Shown: positions 1 through 9,517 of the stretch, one piece after another
How the letters are laid out: each line of letters opens with the position of its first letter
How positions within the stretch are numbered: position 1 is the stretch's first letter
Origin: CPC320 sp002684375
Lineage (GTDB): Bacteria > Pseudomonadota > Alphaproteobacteria > Rhodobacterales > Rhodobacteraceae
Assembly: GCA_965662545.1 (NCBI GenBank)
Contig: CBFIHZ010000027.1
Span: 1-56,915, forward strand
Length of the DNA: 56,915 bases
Direction: 5' to 3'
The notes under the pieces: model-generated
The model's input: the letters and a program-made list of their open reading frames with translations, nothing else
Database searches by the model: none
What the model was told of the DNA's origin: nothing
Program-made: the position numbers and the translations under genes

Positions 1-330
1 CGGCTTGGTCGTAGTCTTTAAGCAACAAGCGCGGGTCATTTTTTTGTACCAATATTGCGCTGAAATAGTGGCCTGGCAGAACCTGTCCCAGGGCACGCAC
101 TCAACATGTACTCAAAAAAGAATTATAGCTGTTTATCACTACTGATAAAACGAAAGGAAACCATTTCCACTGCTCGTGGATACCTGCAGGCATTAGGATA
201 CGCTGGACGGGCATCCCAAAAGCAGTCAAAGCAGCCTGTTGTCCGAAAATCGGGTATCCAGTTCTTCGCTTCATCTATTTGGAAAGACCCCAGAACATGT
301 CATTTAGGGCGGTATAAAAATTGTTTTTGG
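1..330 (-). pseudogene. Remnant of a PhnD-like periplasmic substrate-binding protein gene
   Basis: No intact ORF runs through here, but three minus-strand pieces line up in order with the small PhnD-like ABC substrate-binding family as I recall it. At about 325-275 a frame reads TALNDMFWGLSK and then hits a stop. The same frame resumes with RRTGYPIFGQQ at about 270-240, like the family's 'QTCGYP' region. At 100-1 another frame reads VLPGHYFSAILVQKNDPR, like the family's 'PGHY.SVLV..DDPR' segment. The intervening parts are too short, so I infer an in-frame stop, an internal deletion and at least one frameshift. The gene continues past the left edge. The family is not restricted to phosphonates, so the substrate is unknown. 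A chance match of short fragments is the main alternative. Confidence 0.45.
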
Positions 331-830
331 GTGTAAACAATCCCGGACACAGACCGTTCCCAATAGTATCGGTGTTGCTGTTGTCCCAGTACCGAAGCGG
401 GGATAGCCGAAGGGAATACAATCGCATTCCTGCCCGCTATCTCCGTCAACAGCAGCACCGAATTTCCCGTCTTTTCTAATGCGTCACGATCTGATCCCCC
501 CGCGCGGAGAACCCTAGACGCGGCTTGCCTGACGGCGCATAAACCGCACCCCACTAAGCTTATCAATTCTGAGTGTAAGGCACGTGAAATGGCCCTCATG
601 TTTAGCGTCGCCGCGGAAATTACTTTTCTGAGCCGTTGCTAAAGTATACCTGCAACTGGTCTTGCCGACATGCGCCACTAAAATCTGGGGCCGGCTCACC
701 CGGCTGTCACTGCGTGCTGCCGGGCAAAATACGGTGTAAAGAGGGTGCAGTGTAAAAAGGGAATGGCCAAAAACAAGTGGCTCCTGTAACCCTCACCCAT
801 CAAGATTTCGCAAACCGCAAAGGGAAAGTC
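331..830. other. About 500 bases without a recognisable gene
   Basis: Short open frames exist on both strands, including a 99-codon minus-strand frame at 300-599, but none resembles a protein family I know and none has a convincing ribosome binding site. The segment may be further decayed coding sequence, given the remnant to its left, and it must also hold the polA promoter. No clear -35/-10 pair was identified. Confidence 0.5.
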
Positions 831-3629
831 ATGAGTTTTGGCAAAGGGCATCATCTTCACTTGATTGATGGATCGGCTTTCATCTTCCGCGCCTATCATG
901 CGCTGCCACCGCTAACGCGCAAATCAGACGGGTTGCCAATCGGGGCGGTCGCGGGCTTTTGCAATATGTTGCACCGCTATATCGAAAGCAACACCGGGCC
1001 AGAGGCCCCGACCCATGTTGCAGTAGTGTTCGACAAAGGCAGCCATACGTTCCGCAATGATCTGTATGACCAGTATAAAGCCAACCGCGACGCCATGCCC
1101 GAAGATTTGCGGCCGCAAATGCCGCTCACCCGCAGTGCCACAGAAGCGTTTAATATCGCGTGCAAGGAACTCGAAGGGTTTGAGGCCGACGATATCATTG
1201 CGACGCTGTCGACACAGGCCCAAAGCGCCGGTGGGCGTGTGACAATCATCAGTTCGGACAAAGACATGATGCAGCTGGTGGGCGACGGTGTTGAGATGTT
1301 TGATGCGATGAAAAACCGCCGCATTGACCGCGATGGCGTCTGGGAAAAATTTGGTGTTGGCCCAGAGCGGGTGGTCGATGTTCAGGCTCTGGCCGGTGAC
1401 AGCGTTGATAACGTGCCTGGCGCACCCGGGATCGGCATTAAAACTGCAGCGCTTTTAATCAATGAATACGGCGACCTTGACAGCCTGCTAGAACGGGCCG
1501 GCGAGATCAAACAACCCAAGCGCCGCGCCTCACTTATCGACAATGCCGAACAGATCCGCCTGTCGCGGCAATTGGTGCAACTCGCCCGCGACACACCGAT
1601 TGATTTCACCCTTGACGATCTCGAGGTGCGCGACCCAGATCCGGAAACCCTACTTGGGTTTCTTGCGGAAATGGAGTTTCGCACCCTTACCAAACGGGTA
1701 TCAGATCAATTTAAAATCGCAGCACCCGTAATTGTGGAAACCGCCCAACCCAATAGTGAACCCAACGAGACATTAAAGATACAAGATTTTACCACCAAGA
1801 CCTATACACGGGTTTCCGATAAGGCCGAACTTGAGGCTTGGGTCGCACAGATCTATGAGCGTGGTACAGTGGCAATCGACACCGAAACAACTGGCCTCAA
1901 CGATATGCGCGCCGATCTGGTGGGTATATCGCTCTGCGTTGAGGCAGGCACGGCGTGCTATATTCCGCTGACCCATAAAGACGCTGGCAGCAATGATTTG
2001 TTCGGCTCCGACAGCTTGGCCGAGGGACAACTCGGGCTCGACGATGTTCTGGCAGTTCTCAAGCCCCTGCTCGAAGATCCCGCAGTGCTGAAAATCGGCC
2101 AGAACATGAAGTATGACGCCAAAATTCTGGCGCGCTATGGCGTCACCATTGCTCCGATCGAAGATACGATGTTACTGTCTTATGCGCTGCATGCCGGCTT
2201 GCACGGCCACGGGATGGACGCACTGTCAGAGCGCTATCTCAACCATACGCCCATCCCAATCAAACCGCTTCTGGGCAGTGGTAAATCGGCAATTACCTTT
2301 GACCGTGTGCCAATTGATGATGCGGTGCCCTACGCCGCAGAAGATGCCGATATCACGCTGCGCCTTTGGCAGGTATTCAAGCCACGTCTGCATCAAAGTC
2401 AAGTCACCCGTGTCTATGAAAGCATGGAGCGCCCTTTGGTGCCCGTACTCATCGCGATGGAGCGGTCGGGCATCAAAGTCGACCGCGACCGGCTAAGCCG
2501 TATGTCGAACACTTTCGCCCAAAAAATGGCGGGGCTTGAGGCCGGCATTCACGCGCTGGCCGGTCAAAGTTTTAACGTCGGCAGCCCCAAACAACTTGGT
2601 GAAATTCTATTCGAAAAACTGGGGTTTGAGGGTGGAAAAAAGGGCAAGACCGGCGCTTATGCAACCGGTGCAGATGTATTAGAGGATCTGGCCACCGAAC
2701 ACGAGTTGCCGCGCCAAGTTCTGGATTGGCGCCAATTGAGCAAATTGAAATCGACCTATACCGACGCGTTGCAGGATCACATTCACCCTGAAACCGGTCG
2801 GGTCCATACCTCTTATTCAATAGCGGGGGCCAATACCGGACGGCTGTCATCAAACGATCCGAATTTACAAAACATCCCCGTGCGCTCAGAAGACGGGCGG
2901 CGCATCCGCGAGGCCTTTATCGCCGAACCGGGCAAGGTATTGGTCAGCCTGGATTATTCACAGATCGAACTGCGAATTCTGGCCCATGTCGCGCAAATAG
3001 ATACCTTAAAACAGGCATTTCGCGACGGTCAGGATATTCACGCAATGACCGCATCAGAAATGTTTGACGTGCCGCTTGATCAAATGACCCCTGACATCAG
3101 ACGGCAGGCCAAAGCAATTAACTTTGGCGTCATTTACGGCATTTCTGGCTTTGGTCTGGCACGCAACCTGCGGATTCCGCGTGGCGAAGCACAGGGCTTT
3201 ATCGACCGTTATTTCGAACGCTTTCCGGGCATCAAGGAATATATGGATGCCACGGTCAGCTTTGCCCGCGCCAATGATCGGGTAGAAACCCTTTTTGGCC
3301 GTCGAATTCACACCCCCGAGATCAACGCCAAAGGTCCACGCGCCGGCTTTGCCAAACGGGCCGCAATCAACGCTCCTATTCAGGGAACGGCGGCCGATAT
3401 TATCCGCCGGGCAATGATCCGGATGCCGGATGCCATCGCATCCCTGCCCGCCACCATGCTGTTACAGGTGCATGACGAGCTGTTGTTTGAAGTCACTGAA
3501 GACGCCGTGGACCCGCTGATTGCCGCGGCCAAACAGGTGATGGAGGGCGCCGCCGATCCCGTGATCCGGTTGGACGTGCCGCTGATTGTCGATGCAGGAC
3601 AGGGCAGCAACTGGGCCGATGCGCATTAG
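831..3629 (+). CDS. polA: DNA polymerase I
   Basis: Family A polymerase for Okazaki-fragment processing and repair synthesis. All three activities appear present. The N-terminal flap 5'-3' exonuclease domain covers roughly residues 1-290 (HLIDGSAFIFRAYHALPPL near the start, then the GDSVDNVPG and GIGIKTA helix-hairpin-helix). The 3'-5' proofreading domain keeps the acidic pair in AIDTETTGL near residue 345. The polymerase domain carries motif A (LVSLDYSQIELR, ~702), motif B (RRQAKAINFGVIYG, ~756) and motif C (LLQVHDELLFE, ~877). The open frame extends upstream to a GTG at 777, but I chose ATG 831: a purine-rich AAAGGGAAAG precedes it and the family's usual first residues follow (MSFGKGHHLHL). 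The length is then 932 residues, normal for alphaproteobacteria. rluE follows after 9 bases. Confidence 0.97.
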   Translation: MSFGKGHHLHLIDGSAFIFRAYHALPPLTRKSDGLPIGAVAGFCNMLHRYIESNTGPEAPTHVAVVFDKGSHTFRNDLYDQYKANRDAMPEDLRPQMPLTRSATEAFNIACKELEGFEADDIIATLSTQAQSAGGRVTIISSDKDMMQLVGDGVEMFDAMKNRRIDRDGVWEKFGVGPERVVDVQALAGDSVDNVPGAPGIGIKTAALLINEYGDLDSLLERAGEIKQPKRRASLIDNAEQIRLSRQLVQLARDTPIDFTLDDLEVRDPDPETLLGFLAEMEFRTLTKRVSDQFKIAAPVIVETAQPNSEPNETLKIQDFTTKTYTRVSDKAELEAWVAQIYERGTVAIDTETTGLNDMRADLVGISLCVEAGTACYIPLTHKDAGSNDLFGSDSLAEGQLGLDDVLAVLKPLLEDPAVLKIGQNMKYDAKILARYGVTIAPIEDTMLLSYALHAGLHGHGMDALSERYLNHTPIPIKPLLGSGKSAITFDRVPIDDAVPYAAEDADITLRLWQVFKPRLHQSQVTRVYESMERPLVPVLIAMERSGIKVDRDRLSRMSNTFAQKMAGLEAGIHALAGQSFNVGSPKQLGEILFEKLGFEGGKKGKTGAYATGADVLEDLATEHELPRQVLDWRQLSKLKSTYTDALQDHIHPETGRVHTSYSIAGANTGRLSSNDPNLQNIPVRSEDGRRIREAFIAEPGKVLVSLDYSQIELRILAHVAQIDTLKQAFRDGQDIHAMTASEMFDVPLDQMTPDIRRQAKAINFGVIYGISGFGLARNLRIPRGEAQGFIDRYFERFPGIKEYMDATVSFARANDRVETLFGRRIHTPEINAKGPRAGFAKRAAINAPIQGTAADIIRRAMIRMPDAIASLPATMLLQVHDELLFEVTEDAVDPLIAAAKQVMEGAADPVIRLDVPLIVDAGQGSNWADAH

Positions 3630-3638
3630 AGCCGCGCC

Positions 3639-4187
3639 ATGACAAAGCTGATCTTGTTCAATAAACCATTCAATGTCCTGTCACAATTTACCGACAAAAG
3701 CAGCCACGCCTCAAACCGTAAAACTTTGTCGGATTTTATCGAACTTGCCAATGTCTATGCTGCCGGCCGTTTGGATAAAGACAGCGAGGGTTTGCTGGTG
3801 CTGACCGACAACGGCGCGTTGCAAGCCAAAATCAGCAATCCAAAATACAACACATCTAAAAGCTATTGGGTGCAAGTAGAAGGCGAACCAGACGAGAGCA
3901 TGCTTGCCCAATTGCGAGACGGTGTGCGGCTCAAAGACGGGATCACCCGCCCCGCAGTGGTCACCCGCATAGATCCGCCGTCTGCGCTTTGGCCTCGCAA
4001 TCCACCTGTGAGGTTTCGAAAAACTGTGGCCGACAGCTGGCTTGATATTACGATTTCCGAAGGGCGAAACCGTCAGGTGCGGCGGATGACGGCTGCCATA
4101 GGCGCACCCACGCTGAGACTGATCCGCCATCGGGTGGGGTCGTGGGCTTTGGGCGATCTGGCCAGTGGGGCGTGGCGTACGGGGTAA
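3639..4187 (+). CDS. rluE: 23S rRNA pseudouridine(2457) synthase, RluE-type
   Basis: A small RsuA/RluE-family pseudouridine synthase of 182 residues. The catalytic motif AAGRLDKDSEGLLVLT (Asp near residue 47) is intact, followed by NGALQAKISNP, the KSYWVQVEG strand, and the C-terminal EGRNRQVRRMTAAIG and PTLRLIR motifs. Sequence and length match E. coli RluE closely (LILFNKP start, NPP segment), and like RluE it lacks an N-terminal S4 domain. By family knowledge it isomerises U2457 in the peptidyl-transferase region. It lies 9 bases behind polA and is probably co-transcribed with it. Its stop codon abuts the stop of the convergent DUF1285 gene, leaving no room for a separate terminator. Confidence 0.9.
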   Translation: MTKLILFNKPFNVLSQFTDKSSHASNRKTLSDFIELANVYAAGRLDKDSEGLLVLTDNGALQAKISNPKYNTSKSYWVQVEGEPDESMLAQLRDGVRLKDGITRPAVVTRIDPPSALWPRNPPVRFRKTVADSWLDITISEGRNRQVRRMTAAIGAPTLRLIRHRVGSWALGDLASGAWRTG

Positions 4188-4778
4188 TCAACTCTCCAAT
4201 TCATCAGAGGGGATCACCGGAAAAAAAACACCCGTTGACCACAGACCAAACCAGCTTTGACCCGCGTGGGGGTGATGCTCGCCCCGCTCGACCAGGCGGT
4301 AAAAGGTTTTGCGATCAATCAACGCCTCAAGACCGGCACGGATGTGCACATAGGGCGACGGCTCTCCGGTCGCAGGATCACGAAGCACGCGGATCGGGTT
4401 ATCAGGCCCGGCCAGCGCAAAATCACCAACTTGCGTTTCAAAGGTGAGCGTCTGCGCAGCACCTTCACCGCAGGCCTCACAATCCACCGCCACAAAAGGG
4501 GCGTCATCCACGATAATCCCTACTTTTTCGACCGGAGTAACGAGGAAATACTTTTCACCGTCTTTACGCAGAATACCTGAAAACAGTTTAACCAGTTCAA
4601 ACCGGCCAATCGGGGTTCCCTGATAGAACCAGGTGCCATCTCGTGCAATGCGCATATCGAGGTCTCCGCAGAAAGGCGGTGACCATAAATGCACCGGTGG
4701 CATGGCTTTACCAGTCGCAGCGCGCGCTGCGGCCGCCAATCCCTCTGCCGAGGGGGTCACAATCTTTTGTCCACTCAT
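4188..4778 (-). CDS. DUF1285 family protein
   Basis: A 196-residue protein of the DUF1285 family, conserved in alpha- and gammaproteobacteria with no established function. Visible family features are PPVHLWSPPFCGDLDMRIARDG at residues 27-48, FYQGTPIGR, the LVKLFSGILRKDGEKYFLVTPVEK core, and a C-terminal PYVHIRAGLEALIDRKTFYRLVE stretch. There is no signal peptide or membrane segment, so it is likely cytosolic. The frame is open further upstream, but the ATG at 4778 gives the family's usual length and the upstream residues look non-coding. The gene is divergent from the moxR gene, with 67 bases between the starts. Family assignment is fairly secure; the role is unknown. Confidence 0.8.
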   Translation of the reverse strand: MSGQKIVTPSAEGLAAAARAATGKAMPPVHLWSPPFCGDLDMRIARDGTWFYQGTPIGRFELVKLFSGILRKDGEKYFLVTPVEKVGIIVDDAPFVAVDCEACGEGAAQTLTFETQVGDFALAGPDNPIRVLRDPATGEPSPYVHIRAGLEALIDRKTFYRLVERGEHHPHAGQSWFGLWSTGVFFPVIPSDELES

Positions 4779-4845
4779 TTTTTGCCATTTCCAATACGTG
4801 CAATACACTCTTACAAGAGAACATACGCCACAAGAAGGAAATGTC

Positions 4846-5853
4846 ATGACCGATCACGCAAATTTACTGGCAGAAATCGACCTGTTGGGCGAAAAACTAG
4901 CGCAGGCCAAGGCCTCGATCACCCGTCAGTTCATCGGTCAGGAAGACAGCGTCGAACTGGCACTGGCCACCTTACTGTGCGGTGGGCACGCGCTGCTTGT
5001 CGGCCTGCCTGGACTGGGCAAGACAAAATTGGTCGAAACCTTGGCAGTGGTAATGGGTTTGGATGGAAAACGGGTGCAGTTTACTCCCGATTTGATGCCA
5101 GCCGATATCCTCGGTTCGGAAGTATTAGATCACGATAACGACGGCCGGCGCAGTTTCCGGTTTTTACCCGGACCTATTTTCACCCAGTTGTTGATGGCCG
5201 ATGAGATCAACCGCGCCAGCCCACGCACGCAATCAGCGCTCCTGCAAGCCATGCAGGAATACAAGGTAACCACAGCCGGAGAAGATCGCCCACTTGCAGC
5301 TCCGTTTCACGTGCTGGCCACACAAAATCCGATCGAACAGGAAGGCACTTATCCCCTGCCGGAAGCGCAACTCGACCGGTTCTTGGTTCAGATCAACATG
5401 CCCTATCCCGACCGGGCAACCGAGCATGGGATTTTGCTGGCCACAACCGGGCTTGAACAAGACAGCGCCCATGCGGTGTTTACCCCCACAACTCTAATTG
5501 CGGCCCAAGAATTGCTGCGCCGCATTCCCGTGGGCGAAAGCGTGGTGGAATTCATCCTCGACCTGGTCCGTGCCCTGCGACCAGATGATGCTGAGGCCAG
5601 CGACGATATCCGCGACAATGTTGTCTGGGGCCCCGGACCACGGGCCGCGCAAGCCCTTGTCATGACCAGCCGCGCCCGCGCCTTGCTCGCAGGGCGGTTG
5701 GCCCCCTCGATCGAGGATGCGGTGGCGATGGCACATCCGGTTCTTGCCCACCGTATGTCGCTTGGGTTTGCGGCCCGCGCGCGCGGCGAAAACCTGACAG
5801 AGCTGATCGATCAAACCTGTCAAAAAATAATTGGACATGAGGCGGCAGCGTGA
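4846..5853 (+). CDS. MoxR-family AAA+ ATPase
   Basis: A 335-residue MoxR-type AAA+ ATPase. The Walker A motif is GLPGLGKTKLV (residues ~47-57), Walker B is LLMADEINRASPRTQSALL (~115), sensor 1 is LATQNPIEQEGTYPLPEAQLDRF, and a C-terminal lid domain follows. MoxR ATPases are thought to act as chaperones for the maturation of protein complexes and are usually encoded beside DUF58 and von Willebrand A proteins, as here. The longer open frame upstream is discarded because ATG 4846 is preceded by a strong AGAAGGA and yields the standard N-terminus. Its stop overlaps the next gene's GTG by four bases. It is the first gene of a four-gene operon running to 11559. Confidence 0.93.
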   Translation: MTDHANLLAEIDLLGEKLAQAKASITRQFIGQEDSVELALATLLCGGHALLVGLPGLGKTKLVETLAVVMGLDGKRVQFTPDLMPADILGSEVLDHDNDGRRSFRFLPGPIFTQLLMADEINRASPRTQSALLQAMQEYKVTTAGEDRPLAAPFHVLATQNPIEQEGTYPLPEAQLDRFLVQINMPYPDRATEHGILLATTGLEQDSAHAVFTPTTLIAAQELLRRIPVGESVVEFILDLVRALRPDDAEASDDIRDNVVWGPGPRAAQALVMTSRARALLAGRLAPSIEDAVAMAHPVLAHRMSLGFAARARGENLTELIDQTCQKIIGHEAAA

Positions 5854-6734
5854 GCCTAAGCGCCCATGACATCCGCAACACAGCCGAACGCGATGCCGCG
5901 CATCTGCCGGGCCTGCTTTTGCGCGCCCAGCATCTTGCCAATGGAGTTCTGCTGGGCGAGCACGGCAGAAGACGCCCTGGGTCTGGTGATGATTTTTGGC
6001 AATACCGCCCCCTTTATGACGGCGAAAGCCATCGGATGATCGACTGGCGCCAATCAGCCAGAGGCGATGATCATTTTGTGCGTCAACATGAAATGAAAAA
6101 CGCACAGACTGCGCAGTTATGGGTGGATCAGGGTGCTTCTATGCGGTTCACGGGCCACGCCGAGCGCGTAACAAAGTCGGATCGCGCACGGATTATCGCA
6201 TTGTCACTGTCGATTTTACTCTTGCGAAATGGCGAACGGGTCGGTCTGAGCGATGGCACCCTCGCACCACGCCGGGGGGGGCAACAGGTTGAGCATCTGA
6301 GCCACCGGCTTGAGACGGATCAGACCCAAGACTATGCCGCCCCAGAGACCGGTGCCCTCATGCCGAACGCCCGCGTGGTGTTCATCTCGGATTTCATGGC
6401 CCCTGTGGAGCCCGTAAAGACCGCAGTGGGACGCGCCACCGACCGCAACGCAACCGGTGTTTTACTCCAGGTTCTCGACCCGATCGAGCTGCAGTTTCCG
6501 TTTACCGGCCGCACCATCTTTGAAAGCATTGGTGGCAAGCTGCGTCACGAAAGTCTGAAAGCCAGCGACCTGAAAGCCGGCTATCTAGAGCGTTTAGAAA
6601 TCCGTCGTGCAAGCCTACGTGATCTTTGCCAGCAGACCGGTTGGCAGTATCATTGCCATATGACAGACCGCGCAGCGCAATCTGCCCTTCTGTGGCTGTA
6701 TCACGCCTTGGGGGAAGGGGCGCAACGGTCATGA
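5850..6734 (+). CDS. DUF58 domain protein
   Basis: A 294-residue DUF58 protein, probably the working partner of the MoxR ATPase upstream. The signature block YRPLYDGESHRMIDWRQSAR lies at about residues 50-70, followed by the usual VRQHEMKNAQT segment and a vWA-like fold with a degenerate metal-site start (LWVDQGASM in place of the usual D.S.S). The start is GTG 5850, overlapping the moxR stop as GTGA, which suggests translational coupling. The last four bases overlap the next start as ATGA. No membrane span is obvious, so it may be cytoplasmic or membrane-peripheral. The target is unknown; the family is linked to envelope or respiratory-complex maturation mainly by gene neighbourhood. Confidence 0.9.
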   Translation: MSLSAHDIRNTAERDAAHLPGLLLRAQHLANGVLLGEHGRRRPGSGDDFWQYRPLYDGESHRMIDWRQSARGDDHFVRQHEMKNAQTAQLWVDQGASMRFTGHAERVTKSDRARIIALSLSILLLRNGERVGLSDGTLAPRRGGQQVEHLSHRLETDQTQDYAAPETGALMPNARVVFISDFMAPVEPVKTAVGRATDRNATGVLLQVLDPIELQFPFTGRTIFESIGGKLRHESLKASDLKAGYLERLEIRRASLRDLCQQTGWQYHCHMTDRAAQSALLWLYHALGEGAQRS

Positions 6735-9517
6735 GCCTCACGTTTCTGACCCCTTGGCTGCTGTCTGCCTTATTGGGCTTGCCTGTGCTGTGGCTGCTGT
6801 TACGCGCGGTTCCGCCCGCGCCGGTCCGGCGGTTTTTCCCCGGCGTAATCCTATTGCTGGGTCTGCGCGACAAAACACAGATCAGCGACCGCACCCCTTG
6901 GTGGTTGCTGTTGATCCGAATGCTTGCGATCGCGCTGATTATTCTCGGTCTGGCAGGGCCGGTGCTTAACCCTCAAAGCCCTAACATCAAGCGCAGTAAT
7001 CTGCTGATCTTGATGGATGGCGGCTGGGCCGCTGCCCGCGACTGGCAAGCCCATCAAACCCTGCTGGAACGGGTCCTCAACCAAGCCGCCCGCGCCGGTC
7101 GGCCCGTGGCGATAGCGCGTCTCACAACCCCGTCCACACCAATATTTCAAAGCGCACAAAGCTGGCAAAAACGCCTACCCAGTCTCGCACCGACCCCCTG
7201 GGAGCCAAACGCCTCTAACATGCGAACCGCCGTGCAGAGGTTGGACGATCAGCCCTTTGATAGCTTATGGCTGTCTGACGGGTTGGCCCAGTCCGGCCGC
7301 GCCGCTCTTTTATCCACGCTGCAAAACCGCGGAGACGTCGAGGTCATAGAAACCGGACAACCCCTGTTTGCGCTGGAGCCGCCTCAGTTGAGCGACGGCA
7401 TCATAACGCTCTATGCGATACGCTTGCCCAACAGAATGGATCAAAGCGTGACCATTAGGGCCCATGGCACCGATCCAAACGGTCGATCACAGATTATCAG
7501 TACCGTCACCGCAGAATTTACAGAGGGCGCAACGCGCATTCCCGTTCAGATCAGCTTGCCCGCAGAATTGCGCGAGCGGGTCAGCCTGTTTGACATCGGC
7601 GGGCAAACGTCAGCTGCTGCGGTCAGCTTGACCGGCAACAGCCTGTTGCGACGCGAGGTGGCGCTGATCTCGGAAGGGGCCGACCGCGAGGGCTTGGAGC
7701 TGCTTTCGCCCCTGCACTTCATCGCAAAAGCCTATGCACCAAGCGCGGAATTGCTGTCTGGTGACTTGACAACATTGCTGCCCGCCAATCCAGACTTAGT
7801 CGTATTGGCCGATATCGCAAAGCTGTCAAAGACCGAAGAAACCGCTCTGGGCCAATGGGTGGCCGAGGGCGGCCTTTTGCTGCGCTTTGCCGGACCGCGG
7901 CTGGCCGCCAGCGATCTCAGTCGCAGCGCCGAGCATCCACTGATGCCCGTACGCCTGCGCGCCGGTGGCCGAACCGTAGGTGGCGCTATGAGTTGGGGGG
8001 CACCGAAGTCTTTGGCGGCATTTTCACCGAACTCCCCCTTTTTTGGGCTTGAGATTCCCGACGATGTGCGCGTCTCGGCGCAGGTATTGGCACAACCCGA
8101 CCCGTCTTTGTCACAGCGCGTGATCGCAATGCTTGCCGACGGCACGCCATTGGTCACCCGCAAGCAATCGGGCAAAGGCCAGATCGTTCTGTTTCATGTC
8201 ACCGCTAATGCCGAATGGTCCAGTCTGCCACTGTCGGGATTGTTTGTGCAAATGCTCGAGCGGCTATCACAATCCGTGGCTGGCAGTCAGCCCGATACGG
8301 CAAGCCTGCAGGGCACAATATGGCAGCCCAGCCAGATGCTCAGCGCACAGGGCCAGCTTGAGCCCGCCACACGACTGGCCGGTATCGCCGCCGAAAAATT
8401 GTTCGACGCCCCGCTCTCTGCAGAGATACGGCCCGGCCTTTATACCCACGCCAAAGAACAGGTTGCGCGCAATGTGATTGCAACAGACAGCCGCTTTCTG
8501 CCCGCCGTATGGCCCAATGGCACCAATCTGCGCGGCCTTAGCGACCGATCCGAAAGACCCCTTGGCGGATGGTGCCTGATGCTGTCCCTGCTGATCCTGC
8601 TTGTCGATGTTTTGGCTACATTGTCCCTGAGCGGAAGGTTGGTATCAACTGCAGCCGTGCTCTGTCTTTTGGCAACCCTGTCAAATATCAGACCAGCCAG
8701 TGCGCAGGATGATACGGCGACCCACGAGCAAACAAGGGACGGACTGGAAGGTGCAGTTGTGTCAGAAAAGGCCTGGCAGGCCAGTTCCCAGCTGACGCTG
8801 GCGTATGTTGTAACTGGCAATCGTCAGGTTGACTCAATCTCCAAGGCTGGTCTCGATGGACTTTCACAAACGCTTTTTGCCCGCACATCCGTGGAACCGG
8901 CAGCGCCTGTTGGTCTGGATCTTGAACGCGACACACTGACGTTTTATCCGCTGCTCTACTGGCCAATGACCGCCGATCAGCCGACGCCATCCTCAAAGGC
9001 TTACCGCAAAATAAACGGCTTTCTAAAGTCTGGCGGAATGATCGTGTTTGACACCCGAGACGGCGATATAGCAGGGTTTGGCACCAGCAGTCCCAATGCC
9101 CTTAAATTGCAAAAAATTACCTATGGGATTGATATACCAGCTCTTGAGCCGATGCCTCAAGACCATGTTCTGACCCGGGCCTTCTATCTGCTACAGGATT
9201 TCCCCGGCCGGTACACCCAGCCGGACATCTGGTTAGAGGCCGCCCCACAGGCAATAGAAAAAGCTGAAGGCATGCCGTTTCGCAACCTGAATGACGGGGT
9301 CAGCCCGGTCGTTATAGGTGCCAATGATTGGGCGGCCGCTTGGGCAGTGGATGCACAAGGCAGACAGATGTTTCCGATTGGCCGCAACGCAAGCCAGAGC
9401 CGGCAACGCGAATTGGCCTATCGATTTGGCGTCAATCTGGTGATGCATGTCTTAACAGGTAATTATAAATCCGACCAAGTGCATGTGCCGGCCCTGCTTG
9501 ATCGGTTGGGACAATGA
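6731..9517 (+). CDS. BatA/DUF4159-type large membrane protein
   Basis: A 928-residue membrane protein with a BatA-like N-terminus. Two hydrophobic helices (residues ~3-25 and ~58-75) flank the conserved PAPVRRFFPGVILLLGL loop. A long vWA-like region follows, then a further hydrophobic pair at ~612-660. The C-terminal DUF4159 domain starts around residue 686 (LTLAYVVTG) and includes FYPLLYWPMT, FLKSGGMIVFDTRDG and the ending FGVNLVMHVLTGNYKSDQVH. DUF4159 resembles a glutamine-amidotransferase-like fold, probably without catalysis. ATG 6731 overlaps the preceding stop as ATGA; the longer upstream frame is a shadow of the DUF58 gene. Context suggests it is part of a MoxR-dependent envelope complex. 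The exact function is unknown. Confidence 0.88.
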   Translation: MSLTFLTPWLLSALLGLPVLWLLLRAVPPAPVRRFFPGVILLLGLRDKTQISDRTPWWLLLIRMLAIALIILGLAGPVLNPQSPNIKRSNLLILMDGGWAAARDWQAHQTLLERVLNQAARAGRPVAIARLTTPSTPIFQSAQSWQKRLPSLAPTPWEPNASNMRTAVQRLDDQPFDSLWLSDGLAQSGRAALLSTLQNRGDVEVIETGQPLFALEPPQLSDGIITLYAIRLPNRMDQSVTIRAHGTDPNGRSQIISTVTAEFTEGATRIPVQISLPAELRERVSLFDIGGQTSAAAVSLTGNSLLRREVALISEGADREGLELLSPLHFIAKAYAPSAELLSGDLTTLLPANPDLVVLADIAKLSKTEETALGQWVAEGGLLLRFAGPRLAASDLSRSAEHPLMPVRLRAGGRTVGGAMSWGAPKSLAAFSPNSPFFGLEIPDDVRVSAQVLAQPDPSLSQRVIAMLADGTPLVTRKQSGKGQIVLFHVTANAEWSSLPLSGLFVQMLERLSQSVAGSQPDTASLQGTIWQPSQMLSAQGQLEPATRLAGIAAEKLFDAPLSAEIRPGLYTHAKEQVARNVIATDSRFLPAVWPNGTNLRGLSDRSERPLGGWCLMLSLLILLVDVLATLSLSGRLVSTAAVLCLLATLSNIRPASAQDDTATHEQTRDGLEGAVVSEKAWQASSQLTLAYVVTGNRQVDSISKAGLDGLSQTLFARTSVEPAAPVGLDLERDTLTFYPLLYWPMTADQPTPSSKAYRKINGFLKSGGMIVFDTRDGDIAGFGTSSPNALKLQKITYGIDIPALEPMPQDHVLTRAFYLLQDFPGRYTQPDIWLEAAPQAIEKAEGMPFRNLNDGVSPVVIGANDWAAAWAVDAQGRQMFPIGRNASQSRQRELAYRFGVNLVMHVLTGNYKSDQVHVPALLDRLGQ

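Noticed and set aside
300..599. Open minus-strand frame of 99 codons
   Set aside because: No family resemblance, no ribosome binding site, and it partly overlaps the PhnD-like remnant in another frame.
777..830. Upstream GTG start for polA
   Set aside because: The extra 18 residues are not seen in family members as I know them, and ATG 831 has the better ribosome binding site and the standard N-terminus.
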